Assembly: GCA_900553005.1 (NCBI GenBank)
Contig: USBU01000014.1
Location: 1-13,279, forward strand
Reading direction: 5' to 3'
DNA: 13,279 nucleotides
Source: an uncultured Eubacteriales bacterium
Lineage (GTDB): Bacteria; Bacillota; Clostridia; Christensenellales; Pumilibacteraceae
Below, one piece after another: positions 1 through 7,262 of the stretch. The notes under the pieces were generated by a model that saw only the letters and a program-made list of their open reading frames with translations, was not told the origin of the DNA and did not search any database. The position numbers and the translations under genes are program-made. Position 1 is the first letter of the stretch. Each line of letters starts with the position of its first letter.

Positions 1-46
1 AGATGTAGCTCCGTCTCGTGGGCTCGGAGATGTGTATAAGAGACAG
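1..46 (+). other. Untrimmed Nextera adapter with index
   Basis: Bases 13-46 are the 34-nt Nextera Read 2 transposase adapter, ending in the mosaic end AGATGTGTATAAGAGACAG. Bases 5-12 (GTAGCTCC) fit an i7 index octamer, and bases 1-4 (AGAT) fit the end of the P7 primer. This is library sequence, not genome. A reading frame from base 18 starts with MGSEMCIRDR, a peptide that recurs in databases purely from translation of this adapter, and should not be annotated. Confidence 0.98.
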
Positions 47-314
47 GTTTTACCTTATCCACGATATATTTGACCTTGTTTGTCTGAAGCGCGCCTATAA
101 AATGCCACTCTATTCCCTTAACCTTATCGTATTTGTCAAGCAGCTCCTGTACGCGGTTTTCGCCTGCGACGGTAATGCCGTACTGCGGCAGAAGTGCAAT
201 TTTTTCCGCTTCCACGGTTTTTGTAGCGGCAATCACGGTAATTTTACGGTCTATACCGTATTTTTCTTTAACCAAGGCAATACGTCTGAAAATTTCACTG
301 ATCTCGCGCTGCAT
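47..314 (-). CDS. yggS: YggS/PLPBP family pyridoxal phosphate homeostasis protein, 3' part missing
   Basis: First 89 codons of a YggS/PROSC-type protein, a single-domain alanine-racemase-fold protein that binds pyridoxal 5'-phosphate and buffers free PLP in the cytoplasm; it is not known to be an enzyme. The sequence shows the family marks: VIAATKTV with the PLP-binding lysine at residue 32, then ITVAGENRVQELLDKY, then IEWHFIGALQTNKVKYI. The family is usually about 220-235 residues, so over half, including the phosphate-binding C-terminal part, is lost where the contig runs into adapter. The ATG at 314 is preceded by a GAGGTGG Shine-Dalgarno and lies one base after the stop of the ATP-grasp gene, so the two are probably co-transcribed. 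The identification is firm. The truncation comes from the assembly edge and is not a mutation. Confidence 0.93.
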
Positions 315-315
315 C

Positions 316-1182
316 TTACCGCCACCTCATAGAATCGACGATATGCTGGGCATACGCGCCGGCTATATCGAACCCAAGGCTTTCTATCGCATATATATAC
401 GCGTTGGAATTTGCCTCCGCAAAGACGTGCGTCCTCCCCGTCAGAAAATCGACCGAGCCGAAGTCCAGCCCAAGCGCAACCGCGATCCGCTCCGCTTCGC
501 GTATTAAAGCGGCCGGCGCGTCGTATTTTTCGGCGCGGCCGCCCATATGAACGTTGGATTTAAAACCGGTGGTGTTCCGGCGCTTGCACCAGGCTACGGC
601 GCGGCCGCCGACAACATATATTCTTATATCCACGCCTCGCTCGTCAGCTACGTAATTCTGAAAAATATGCGGAATATGCAGCAGCGACGAATGCAGCGCG
701 GCCAGCTCCGCCCTGGTACCGGCAAGATAGACCTGCCTGCCCTGACTGCCGGTATTTTCCTTAACAACGACCGGATATCCCAGATAACTTTCAACCTGGC
801 GTATAAAATCAAGATCGGTCTCTTCCGACACATCGTAAACAAGCGGGGCAACTATCGTTTTGGGTACGCTGATCCCGCTGCCTGAAAGCTTAAGATACGT
901 CTTGGCCTTATCATCGCAGACTTCGATGGCGTCGGCGCTGTTAAACACTCTGACTCCGGACTTTTCCAAAGCGCGGGCAAGCATGTAATCCTTATTCCAA
1001 AAAATCACGAAATCGAATCCGCCGCCCAGATTGAATCCGCAGTCCGAATCGTAGCAAAGCGTTGGACACGGCGTGAAATCCAAACTGTGTCCGCGCTTAT
1101 TAAGCTCCTCGCTTAATCTTGCGGCTACGTATTCGATACCGTTATCCGTATAATATTTATTTACGACAAACGCGCCTCGCAA
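316..1182 (-). CDS. ATP-grasp ligase, RimK-like
   Basis: A 288-residue ATP-grasp protein resembling RimK/LysX carboxylate-amine ligases, which activate a carboxylate as an acyl phosphate and join it to an amine, often adding amino acids to a protein or small peptide. Visible parts are a divergent N-terminal pre-ATP domain (1-85), the linker helix DDKAKTYLKLSGSGI (90-104), the ATP-binding lysine in VVVKENTGSQG (K141 and its glycine-rich loop), DIRIYVVGG (185-193), RRNTTGFKSNVHMGG (201-215), SVDFL (D245) and FAEANSN with Mg ligands E256 and N258. The catalytic set looks complete and length is near that of E. coli RimK. The start is TTG, chosen because AAAAAGGAG sits 8 bases upstream and no nearer ATG exists. 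The gene has its own promoter and precedes yggS by one base. The substrate cannot be read from sequence, so no gene symbol is given. Confidence 0.85.
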   Translation of the reverse strand: MRGAFVVNKYYTDNGIEYVAARLSEELNKRGHSLDFTPCPTLCYDSDCGFNLGGGFDFVIFWNKDYMLARALEKSGVRVFNSADAIEVCDDKAKTYLKLSGSGISVPKTIVAPLVYDVSEETDLDFIRQVESYLGYPVVVKENTGSQGRQVYLAGTRAELAALHSSLLHIPHIFQNYVADERGVDIRIYVVGGRAVAWCKRRNTTGFKSNVHMGGRAEKYDAPAALIREAERIAVALGLDFGSVDFLTGRTHVFAEANSNAYIYAIESLGFDIAGAYAQHIVDSMRWR

Positions 1183-1190
1183 TATCCGAA

Positions 1191-1199
1191 CTCCTTTTT
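1191..1199 (-). promoter_or_regulatory. Ribosome binding site fixing a TTG start
   Basis: On the minus strand AAAAAGGAG is followed after 8 bases by TTG at 1182-1180. The strength and spacing of the site decide for the TTG start of the ATP-grasp gene. Confidence 0.75.
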
Positions 1200-1233
1200 G
1201 ATACCGCCGGAAAAACGCCGCGGCTTATTTCTT

Positions 1234-1263
1234 ATTATACAACAAAGCTCAGTATTTTGGCAA
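1234..1263 (-). promoter_or_regulatory. Sigma-A type promoter of the ATP-grasp/yggS unit
   Basis: On the minus strand TTGCCA (1263-1258) and a perfect TATAAT (1239-1234) are separated by 18 bases. Transcription would start near 1227, giving a leader of about 45 bases before the TTG start at 1182. The -35 matches five of six consensus bases. No clear operator is seen. Confidence 0.7.
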
Positions 1264-1494
1264 CCGATTGCCGGCCTTAATATAATTTATAATCCTAAGC
1301 GCGAAACACGGCTGCCGACGGGCTAATTCCGAGCCGTAATTGCACTTTTCTGAAAAGTACAATAAAACCTCCTGACTTTCGATTAATTCCAAGCGGTTTA
1401 TATGTTTATTGAATTGTCAAGCGCAAAGACGTTGCGCCCGAGCATCTGCCGCATTCGGCAAAGCGGCATTGAAAATCGAATAAACGGGCGCCAT
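1264..1494. other. Gene-free stretch with inverted repeats
   Basis: No credible gene or RNA family is recognised between the propeller gene and the promoter of the ATP-grasp gene. It contains an AT-rich part (about 1278-1294) and several inverted repeats: GCGCCCG (1434-1440) with CGGGCGC (1485-1491), enclosing TGCCGC (1447-1452) with GCGGCA (1463-1468); ACTTTTC-T-GAAAAGT (1344-1358); and ACGGCT (1308-1313) with AGCCGT (1332-1337). None is followed on the minus strand by a clear T tract, so a terminator for the propeller gene is not obvious. Confidence 0.5.
1434..1491 (-). repeat. Nested inverted repeat just past the propeller gene
   Basis: Seven perfect outer pairs (1434-1440 with 1485-1491) and six perfect inner pairs (1447-1452 with 1463-1468) could fold as a stem with an internal loop. 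It starts 3 bases beyond the stop codon of the propeller gene, so it could protect the mRNA end or contribute to termination. The bases that follow on the minus strand are not a T tract, which weakens the reading as an intrinsic terminator. Confidence 0.45.
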
Positions 1495-3207
1495 TCAGCT
1501 TCTTTTTTTCAGCACGTTATCAGACGAAAGCTCCAAATACGTCGAGGGGTTGAATTGCTGCAACTTGGCTCCGTCGTAGCTGAGACCGTATTCGTTTATG
1601 CCGTTAGCCCCGTAAGCCGTCACGTATAACGGTTTTGTTTCTTTAAAGCCGCACAAAGGCTGTATTTCTTTTAAAGCATTGAAAGGAATAAACAAATCTA
1701 TCCGGCAACCTCCGTTTTTGACGGAGCGTCTAAGCTTTAAGTCCGCAAACTTTTTCAAATTAGCGTAGCCAAGCGATTTACCGTCGGCCGAATATGTCTG
1801 AACGGCCATATCCTTTCCGCAAAACTTAATCATAAAAACGTTTTCCCTTAGCGACGTCCGGCTTCCTTCAGTATCGAGCATCAAAAATAATTTGTCGCGG
1901 ACGTTATACCTGTCGGTTTCAGCCCTGAAATAAACGCCAAAGTCGCTGCGTTCGATACCGGCCGTCCAAACCGTTCCGTCCGGATTTGTCTGTATATTTC
2001 CGAGCTCATTATAATTGCGGAATCCCGAGAAAAATTTTTCAGTCGTATCTGTAAAAGAATCGTCTATGTAAAATTTTCCGTTTATACATTTCAGAAAAAG
2101 CTTGCCGAAAACAATATCCTCTTTATTCCCCACCGTGGCGGTAAAATAAATCTCGTCCTCGTAAAACACAAAACACGGATACTGAAACGTCGTCGGCGAA
2201 ATGAATTCGTACAATGCCGTCCAATGCTTTGAATCAGAAGAAGCGGCAAAATTAAACGCCGAACGGCTGCTCTCATTCCAACCGAGAAAATACGTTCCGC
2301 TATAATTATTCAGCGTAGGCTTAGAATCGGTACCGCCCAAGGCAAAAGGCTCGGTGCGCGGTACGCTCCAATCAGTACCGTCAAGGCTGTAGGAAAATCT
2401 GTATTCCTTTCCTGCGTCATCTCTAATAACCGACATCCACGTTCCGTCGTTCAGTCTTGCTATACCCGCTTCGCTCAGTTTTATATCGTCATTACTGCTG
2501 CCGATATGCCCCAATACGCTTACGCAATCCAGCGAATCGTTAAATACGCCCAAAGCGTTCTGCTTTCCCATAAAATTATTGAGCGCAACATAATACGAGC
2601 CGCCGACTTCAAATATATCAAATAAAAACGCGCCGGTATCCGACATGAAACACTCCACGCCCGATTGAACGGCAAGATTATAAAATGCTTCAGGCGTAAA
2701 ATCAACCTTACCCGCGGGCGTTTCTATTTTAAACCGATGAACATCAGATTCAAATTTACCGTCCGCAATATCAAAATCGATATAATACATTATCGACTGC
2801 CGTACACCCGGCCGCTCGCTGCTGAAAAAAACTCTGAGAACGCCCTCGGATTTTTTTACTATGCGCGGAACGAACGTCGCCCCCTCCTGCAAGGTTTCGT
2901 TATTGAAAGCCTGCCCGCTTTCGCTGATTTTTATAATCTTTTCAACCGCGCGCGTTTTAACGTCCACAATACTCATGGCGCAGTATATAAAAGTCCAGCC
3001 GGCATTTTCACCAGCCTGTATGTCGTTACATTCGTATACTATATATGCCTTGCCGCCGTCAATGATAAACTGCGCGTCGTGTGCGCCCTTGACGCTGTCG
3101 CCGGTAACGGTTACGCTTTCAAGCAGCGCTCTGTCGGCCGCCTCCTGCGGAGAATAAGCGGCGGATAATTTATTTAACAAAACCATATTGCCAAATCTTT
3201 CTTTCAT
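1495..3207 (-). CDS. Sialidase-like beta-propeller protein with CBM9-like C-terminus, function unknown
   Basis: A 570-residue protein that I cannot assign to a named family with certainty. Its first two thirds (about 40-390) is rich in short beta strands. It has two Asp-box-like turns of spacing S-x-D-x3-W, SLDGTDW (274-280) and SSDSKHW (323-329), the hallmark loops of sialidase and BNR-type propellers. Around 400-570 the pattern GVYFRAETDRY, KLFLMLDTEGS and a final strand-rich part resembles CBM9/DOMON-like sugar-binding folds. That is a weak, inferred match. A role in handling or sensing carbohydrate is possible, but no catalytic residues can be named. The N-terminus (MKERFGNMVLLNKLSAAYS) is not a signal peptide, so the product appears cytoplasmic. 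No strong Shine-Dalgarno precedes ATG 3207 or the alternative ATG at 3186, so the start is uncertain. It stands alone between a terminator and the 1264-1494 stretch. Confidence 0.6.
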   Translation of the reverse strand: MKERFGNMVLLNKLSAAYSPQEAADRALLESVTVTGDSVKGAHDAQFIIDGGKAYIVYECNDIQAGENAGWTFIYCAMSIVDVKTRAVEKIIKISESGQAFNNETLQEGATFVPRIVKKSEGVLRVFFSSERPGVRQSIMYYIDFDIADGKFESDVHRFKIETPAGKVDFTPEAFYNLAVQSGVECFMSDTGAFLFDIFEVGGSYYVALNNFMGKQNALGVFNDSLDCVSVLGHIGSSNDDIKLSEAGIARLNDGTWMSVIRDDAGKEYRFSYSLDGTDWSVPRTEPFALGGTDSKPTLNNYSGTYFLGWNESSRSAFNFAASSDSKHWTALYEFISPTTFQYPCFVFYEDEIYFTATVGNKEDIVFGKLFLKCINGKFYIDDSFTDTTEKFFSGFRNYNELGNIQTNPDGTVWTAGIERSDFGVYFRAETDRYNVRDKLFLMLDTEGSRTSLRENVFMIKFCGKDMAVQTYSADGKSLGYANLKKFADLKLRRSVKNGGCRIDLFIPFNALKEIQPLCGFKETKPLYVTAYGANGINEYGLSYDGAKLQQFNPSTYLELSSDNVLKKRS

Positions 3208-3258
3208 ATCTTAACACAACAAAATCAATATCGATTAACAATTTTTATTTTTAATCAC

Positions 3259-3316
3259 GATAAAAGCACAGCACCGTCTTCAAACGATAAAAATACCATT
3301 TGCAAACGGTGCGTGC
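3259..3316 (-). terminator. Intrinsic terminator of the hydrogenase operon
   Basis: On the minus strand GCAC-GCACCGT (3316-3306) pairs with ACGGTGC-A-GTGC (3277-3266), eleven base pairs with one bulged A. An inner CAAA/TTTG pairing continues the stem. The stem is followed directly by TTTTATC (3265-3259). It lies about 20 bases past the hydA stop codon, as expected for the end of the operon. Confidence 0.75.
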
Positions 3317-3336
3317 TTAACTCGTAAACTTATAAA

Positions 3337-5082
3337 TTACATTTTTTCGCGCTTGCGATAGCTGGTGTGCAGAACCTCGTGCGCTTTATGGCTGTTAGGC
3401 TTGACGAAATAATCGCTGTAAAGCGTCTTTATGACAGGATTCTCGTGACACTTTCTCAGCTTGCTTTTCTTATCCGCCTTGTATATCGCCGCGGCGCGAA
3501 GAGCTTTTACGTCAACGCCGGAATTGATCACCTCCGACGAAACTATCGGCTGCCCGCCGCCGTTTACACATCCTCCGGGACAAGTCATTATTTCGATAAA
3601 ATGATAATCGGACTTGCCGTTTTTAATATCCTCCAGCATTTTTCTTGCATTGGCAAGAGTATGGGCTACGCCGACCTTTACCTTTGTGCCGTTAAGATCG
3701 AGCGTCGCGCTTTTTATACCTTTAGTGCCTCTTACGGCCTTGAAGTCGAGCGAAGCCGGCTCGTTGCCGGTAACCGCCTCATAAACGGTACGCAGCGCCG
3801 CCTCCATAACTCCGCCCGTCGCACCGAACAGCAGGCCCGCGGTAGAACCTATGCCGAGAGGCGCATCGAACTGCTCGTCAGGCAGAGAATTGAAATTGAT
3901 GCCGTAATGCTTGATAAGTCTTGCAAGCTCTCTCGTCGTAATAACGACGTCGATATCGGGATAGCCGCTGGCGTTTTGATCCTCACGGAATATTTCGGTC
4001 TTCTTTGCAGTGCAAGGCATACAGGAAACGACGACGATATCCTTGGGATCGATCCCCATTTTTTCGGCATAATAGGTTTTGATTACCGCGCCGAACATCT
4101 GCTGAGGCGATTTGCACGTGGAAAGATGCGGCAGAAGCTCCGGATAATTAAATTCTATGAATCGTATCCAGCCGGGGCTGCAGCTTGTTATCATCGGCAA
4201 GGAGGCGGTTTTATCCTGAAGACGCTCCAAAAATTCGTAGCCTTCCTCCATAATAGTCAGGTCGGCAGTCATATCGACGTCGAAAACCTTATCGAAACCG
4301 AGACGTCGAAGAGCCGCAACCATTTTACCCTCTACGTCCGTACCTATGGGATAACCGAATTCCTCTCCGAGAGCAACGCGCACCGACGGAGCTGTGCCCA
4401 CGATAACGGTCTTGCTCTTGTCCTGAAGCGCGTCGATTACAAAACCTGTATCGTCGCGCTCGGTAAGCGCGCCTACCGGGCAGACGTTTATGCACTGACC
4501 GCACGCCACGCAATCGACCGCGCCGAGCGAACGGTCGAACGCACAGCCGATAGTCGTATTAAAGCCGCGGTAATTTGCGCCGATGACGCCCACAGACTGA
4601 ACCTTATTGCACATTGCGACGCAACGGCGGCAAAGAATACACTTGGCGTTGTCGCGCACCAGGTAAGCGTTGTACTCCTCAACGTTCACCGGAGTCTTGA
4701 CGCCGTGATAATGGTTCTCGTCGCAGCCGTACTCGTTGGAAAGCTTTTGCAGCTCGCAGTTAGTGCTTCTTACGCAGGAAAGACACTTCTTTTCATGATT
4801 GGAAAGCAAAAGCTCCAGCGTGGTCTTACGGGATTTAAGCACCTTGGGCGTATTGGTATAAACCTCCATACCCTCGGCCACAACGGCCGAACAGCTTGCG
4901 ACAAGGCTTCTTGCGCCCTTTACCTCTACTACGCATACGCGGCAGCTGCCCTCGTTTGTCAGATCCTTATAATAACAGAGCGTGGGAATATTGAAGCCCG
5001 CCTGCCGAGCCGCGTCGAGAATACGCGTACCCTCGGGCACGGTAACGGGTATATCGTTTATCTTTAATGTAACTTCTTTCAT
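3337..5082 (-). CDS. hydA: [FeFe] hydrogenase catalytic subunit HydA, trimeric NAD(H)-linked type
   Basis: Catalytic subunit (581 residues) of a HydABC-type hydrogenase, reducing protons with electrons from NADH and possibly ferredoxin, or the reverse. Domains in order: [2Fe-2S] with C36, C47, C50, C64; His-Cys [4Fe-4S] with H96, C100, C103, C109; two ferredoxin clusters (C148/151/154/158 and C191/194/197/201); then the H-cluster domain with TSCSPGW (299-305), MPCTAKK (C357, K360) and EIMTCPGGCVNGGGQP (C501, C505). The residue just before proline in the first motif is serine (S302), where well-studied enzymes have a cluster-binding cysteine; STCKSPQQ carries an extra cysteine, C323. Thermotoga HydA has a further C-terminal [2Fe-2S] domain that is absent here. 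Start ATG 5082 is chosen because AGAGGTG lies 6 bases upstream; the in-frame GTG at 5091 falls inside that site. Last gene of the operon, followed by a terminator. Whether it bifurcates electrons cannot be told from sequence. Confidence 0.95.
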   Translation of the reverse strand: MKEVTLKINDIPVTVPEGTRILDAARQAGFNIPTLCYYKDLTNEGSCRVCVVEVKGARSLVASCSAVVAEGMEVYTNTPKVLKSRKTTLELLLSNHEKKCLSCVRSTNCELQKLSNEYGCDENHYHGVKTPVNVEEYNAYLVRDNAKCILCRRCVAMCNKVQSVGVIGANYRGFNTTIGCAFDRSLGAVDCVACGQCINVCPVGALTERDDTGFVIDALQDKSKTVIVGTAPSVRVALGEEFGYPIGTDVEGKMVAALRRLGFDKVFDVDMTADLTIMEEGYEFLERLQDKTASLPMITSCSPGWIRFIEFNYPELLPHLSTCKSPQQMFGAVIKTYYAEKMGIDPKDIVVVSCMPCTAKKTEIFREDQNASGYPDIDVVITTRELARLIKHYGINFNSLPDEQFDAPLGIGSTAGLLFGATGGVMEAALRTVYEAVTGNEPASLDFKAVRGTKGIKSATLDLNGTKVKVGVAHTLANARKMLEDIKNGKSDYHFIEIMTCPGGCVNGGGQPIVSSEVINSGVDVKALRAAAIYKADKKSKLRKCHENPVIKTLYSDYFVKPNSHKAHEVLHTSYRKREKM

Positions 5083-5088
5083 TGTATT

Positions 5089-5095
5089 CACCTCT
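5089..5095 (-). promoter_or_regulatory. Ribosome binding site deciding the hydA start
   Basis: AGAGGTG on the minus strand overlaps the hydB stop codon and lies 6 bases before ATG 5082-5080. Its last three bases are the GTG that a longest-frame rule would choose as start. Using that GTG would leave it without a site. Confidence 0.8.
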
Positions 5096-6881
5096 ACTTC
5101 TTGATGGCGTTTTTACGGCAGGCCGCAATACAAGCGCCGCACTTGATACACTTTTTGGGATCGATGACGTGAACCTGTCTGATCTCTCCGCTGATAGCGT
5201 TTACCGGACAGCCGCGCTTGCACAGGCCGCAGCCAACGCAGAGAGCGGGATCGATCTCATACGAAACCAGCGCCTTGCATACGCCTGCCGGACATTTTTT
5301 GTCGCGGACGTGCGCTATGTATTCGTCCTTAAAGTATCTTAACGTGGAAAGCACGGGATTCGGGGCGGTCTGGCCGAGGCCGCAAAGCGAATTCTCCTTT
5401 ATATAATGGCACAGCGCCTCCATTTCGTCAAGGTCTTCCATAGTACCCTCGCCCTTGGTCACTTTGTCGAGCATTTCGTAAAGACGTTTGTTGCCCACAC
5501 GGCATGGCGTGCATTTTCCGCAGGACTCGTCAACCGTAAACTCGAGGAAAAATTTTGCGATATCGACCATACAATTGTCCTCGTCCATTACGATAAGTCC
5601 GCCGCTGCCCATCATCGAGCCGATTGCGATAAGATTGTCGTAATCGATCGGCGTATCAATGAGAGAAGCCGGTATGCAACCGCCCGACGGACCGCCAGTC
5701 TGAGCGGCTTTAAACTTCTTTCCGTTTGGAATACCTCCGCCTATCTCCTCGATTATCGTGCGGAGCGTCGTGCCCATGGGAATTTCCACCAGACCGGTAT
5801 TGTGAATCTTTCCGCCGAGAGCAAAAACCTTGGTGCCCTTGCTTTTTTCCGTACCCATGGAGGCGAACCAATCCGCGCCCTTGAGAATAATCGAAGTAAT
5901 GTTGGCATAGGTTTCGACATTGTTGATAAGCGTGGGCTTGCCGAAAAGTCCCTTTACAGCAGGGAACGGAGGACGCTGACGCGGCTCGCCTCTTTTTCCC
6001 TCAGTAGAATTGAGGAGCGCCGTTTCCTCTCCGCAAACGAACGCGCCCGCTCCCAAACGAAGCTCGATATTAAATTTATGTCCCAGCCCCATGGCGTTGT
6101 CGCCGAGTATTCCGTACTCAAGCGCCTGCGCTATTGCAATCTGCAAACGGTTTACGGCGATGGGGTATTCCGCGCGGACATAGATGTAGCCCTGATCGGC
6201 GCCTATTGCGTAGCCTGCAATCATCATCGCCTCAATGACGGAATGGGGGTCGCCCTCCAGCACCGAACGGTCCATAAACGCGCCGGGATCTCCCTCGTCG
6301 GCGTTGCACACCACATATTTTTTATCGGATACCGAATTATGCGCAAACTGCCATTTATTGCCGGTGGGGAATCCGCCGCCGCCGCGGCCTCTGAGTCCGC
6401 TGGCTTTAATGACGTCGATGACCTCCTGCGGAGTCATTTCGGTAACTGCCTTCTGATAGGCAAGATAACCGTCGTATGCTAAATATTCGTCAATATTCTC
6501 GGGATTTATAACGCCGCAGTTGCGCAGCACCAAACGATGCTGGCTTTTGTAGAAGGCGGTTTCGTTAAACGGCTTAACCGCGCCGTCGTCGTCCTTTTCC
6601 TTGCTGAGCAGTCTTTCGACCATTCTGCCCTTTAAGATATGCTCGACGACGATTTCCTCGACGTCGGACGGCTTTACGTGCTGATAGAAAGCTCCGTCCG
6701 GATAGACGACTACTATAGGCCCGCGCGCGCAAAGGCCGAAGCAGCCTGTCATAATAAGCTTAACCTCTTTGTCAAGTTTGTTTTCCTTAAGCAATCTTTC
6801 GAATTCGTTAAAAATCTTCTTGCTGTTTCCGGAGGTACAGCCCGTACCGCCGCAAACAAGTATATGAGCTCTTTCCAGCAT
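5094..6881 (-). CDS. hydB: HydB, NuoF-like FMN/NAD-binding hydrogenase subunit
   Basis: Diaphorase subunit (595 residues) that takes electrons from, or gives them to, NAD(H) through FMN and passes them through iron-sulfur clusters to HydA. In order: a thioredoxin-like [2Fe-2S] domain (C10, C15, C47, C51); the NuoF core with the FMN loop GRGGGGFPTG (165-174) and NADEGDPGAFMDR (193-205); an SLBB-like part; the [4Fe-4S] site ESCGKCTPC with C454, C457, C460 and C500; and a C-terminal two-cluster ferredoxin (C548/551/554/558 and C578/581/584/588). This layout and length match HydB of trimeric [FeFe] hydrogenases. The extra ferredoxin domain separates it from plain NuoF. ATG 6881 has AAAGGAG 6 bases upstream, inside the last codons of the preceding gene, whose stop is directly adjacent. 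Translational coupling is likely. Confidence 0.95.
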   Translation of the reverse strand: MLERAHILVCGGTGCTSGNSKKIFNEFERLLKENKLDKEVKLIMTGCFGLCARGPIVVVYPDGAFYQHVKPSDVEEIVVEHILKGRMVERLLSKEKDDDGAVKPFNETAFYKSQHRLVLRNCGVINPENIDEYLAYDGYLAYQKAVTEMTPQEVIDVIKASGLRGRGGGGFPTGNKWQFAHNSVSDKKYVVCNADEGDPGAFMDRSVLEGDPHSVIEAMMIAGYAIGADQGYIYVRAEYPIAVNRLQIAIAQALEYGILGDNAMGLGHKFNIELRLGAGAFVCGEETALLNSTEGKRGEPRQRPPFPAVKGLFGKPTLINNVETYANITSIILKGADWFASMGTEKSKGTKVFALGGKIHNTGLVEIPMGTTLRTIIEEIGGGIPNGKKFKAAQTGGPSGGCIPASLIDTPIDYDNLIAIGSMMGSGGLIVMDEDNCMVDIAKFFLEFTVDESCGKCTPCRVGNKRLYEMLDKVTKGEGTMEDLDEMEALCHYIKENSLCGLGQTAPNPVLSTLRYFKDEYIAHVRDKKCPAGVCKALVSYEIDPALCVGCGLCKRGCPVNAISGEIRQVHVIDPKKCIKCGACIAACRKNAIKK

Positions 6882-7262
6882 TTAATTCTCCTTTACAGCA
6901 TAGCTGTAAGTGTATTCGGTTATGGGCTTGCCGTTGACGATATGGCTTGCCACGATCTGCCGCGCGCGTTCAGCGTCTACATGCACGTAAGTTACCTTTT
7001 CTTGTCCGGGAGCAAATACCTCGACGATCGGCTCGTACTTGCAGATACCTATGCATCCGGTCTGTGAAACGATAACGTTAGTAAGGTTTCTGGACTCTAT
7101 TTCCTCGGTAAGCGCCGTAAGAGTATTCCTGGCGCCGGCGGCGATACCGCAGGTTGCCATTCCCACGACAACGCGGTAATCGTTTTCGCCCGCAATGCCG
7201 CGATTGTTGATTTTATTCTTCATCTTATCGCGGATTGCCTGCAATTCCTCCAAAGTTTTCAT
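6882..7262 (-). CDS. Small thioredoxin-fold [2Fe-2S] ferredoxin-like protein with three conserved cysteines
   Basis: A 126-residue protein of the thioredoxin-like [2Fe-2S] ferredoxin family, related to the N-terminal domain of HydB and the C-terminal domain of NuoE, and common in clostridial hydrogenase operons. It probably carries or relays electrons for the complex, or assists its assembly; that is inference. The first half-site reads GMATCGIAAGA: C38 is present, but the position five residues on, a cysteine in the C-x4-C pattern of HydB and HydC, is G43. The second half-site QTGCIGIC (C70, C74) is intact. An N-terminal helix (1-27, charged) precedes the fold. ATG 7262 has GGAGG 8 bases upstream and overlaps the stop of the HATPase gene in ATGA. 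The hydB ribosome binding site lies within its end. Family and position are clear; the exact job is unknown. Confidence 0.85.
   Translation of the reverse strand: MKTLEELQAIRDKMKNKINNRGIAGENDYRVVVGMATCGIAAGARNTLTALTEEIESRNLTNVIVSQTGCIGICKYEPIVEVFAPGQEKVTYVHVDAERARQIVASHIVNGKPITEYTYSYAVKEN

Noticed and set aside
18..332. Plus-strand reading frame beginning MGSEMCIRDR
   Set aside because: It starts inside the sequencing adapter and runs antisense to yggS.
3208..3250. Possible Rex operator TTGTTAA upstream of the propeller gene
   Set aside because: Only one half-site is present; the expected TTAACAA at the right distance is missing.
3367..5067. Long plus-strand frame of 566 codons opposite hydA
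   Set aside because: It is the antisense shadow of hydA, has no ribosome site or recognisable domain, and the minus-strand product has every cluster motif.
5406..6482. Plus-strand frame of 358 codons opposite hydB, and a similar 352-codon frame at 10161-11219
   Set aside because: Both are antisense to clearly identified iron-sulfur or ATPase genes and have low-complexity, histidine- and arginine-rich translations typical of shadows.
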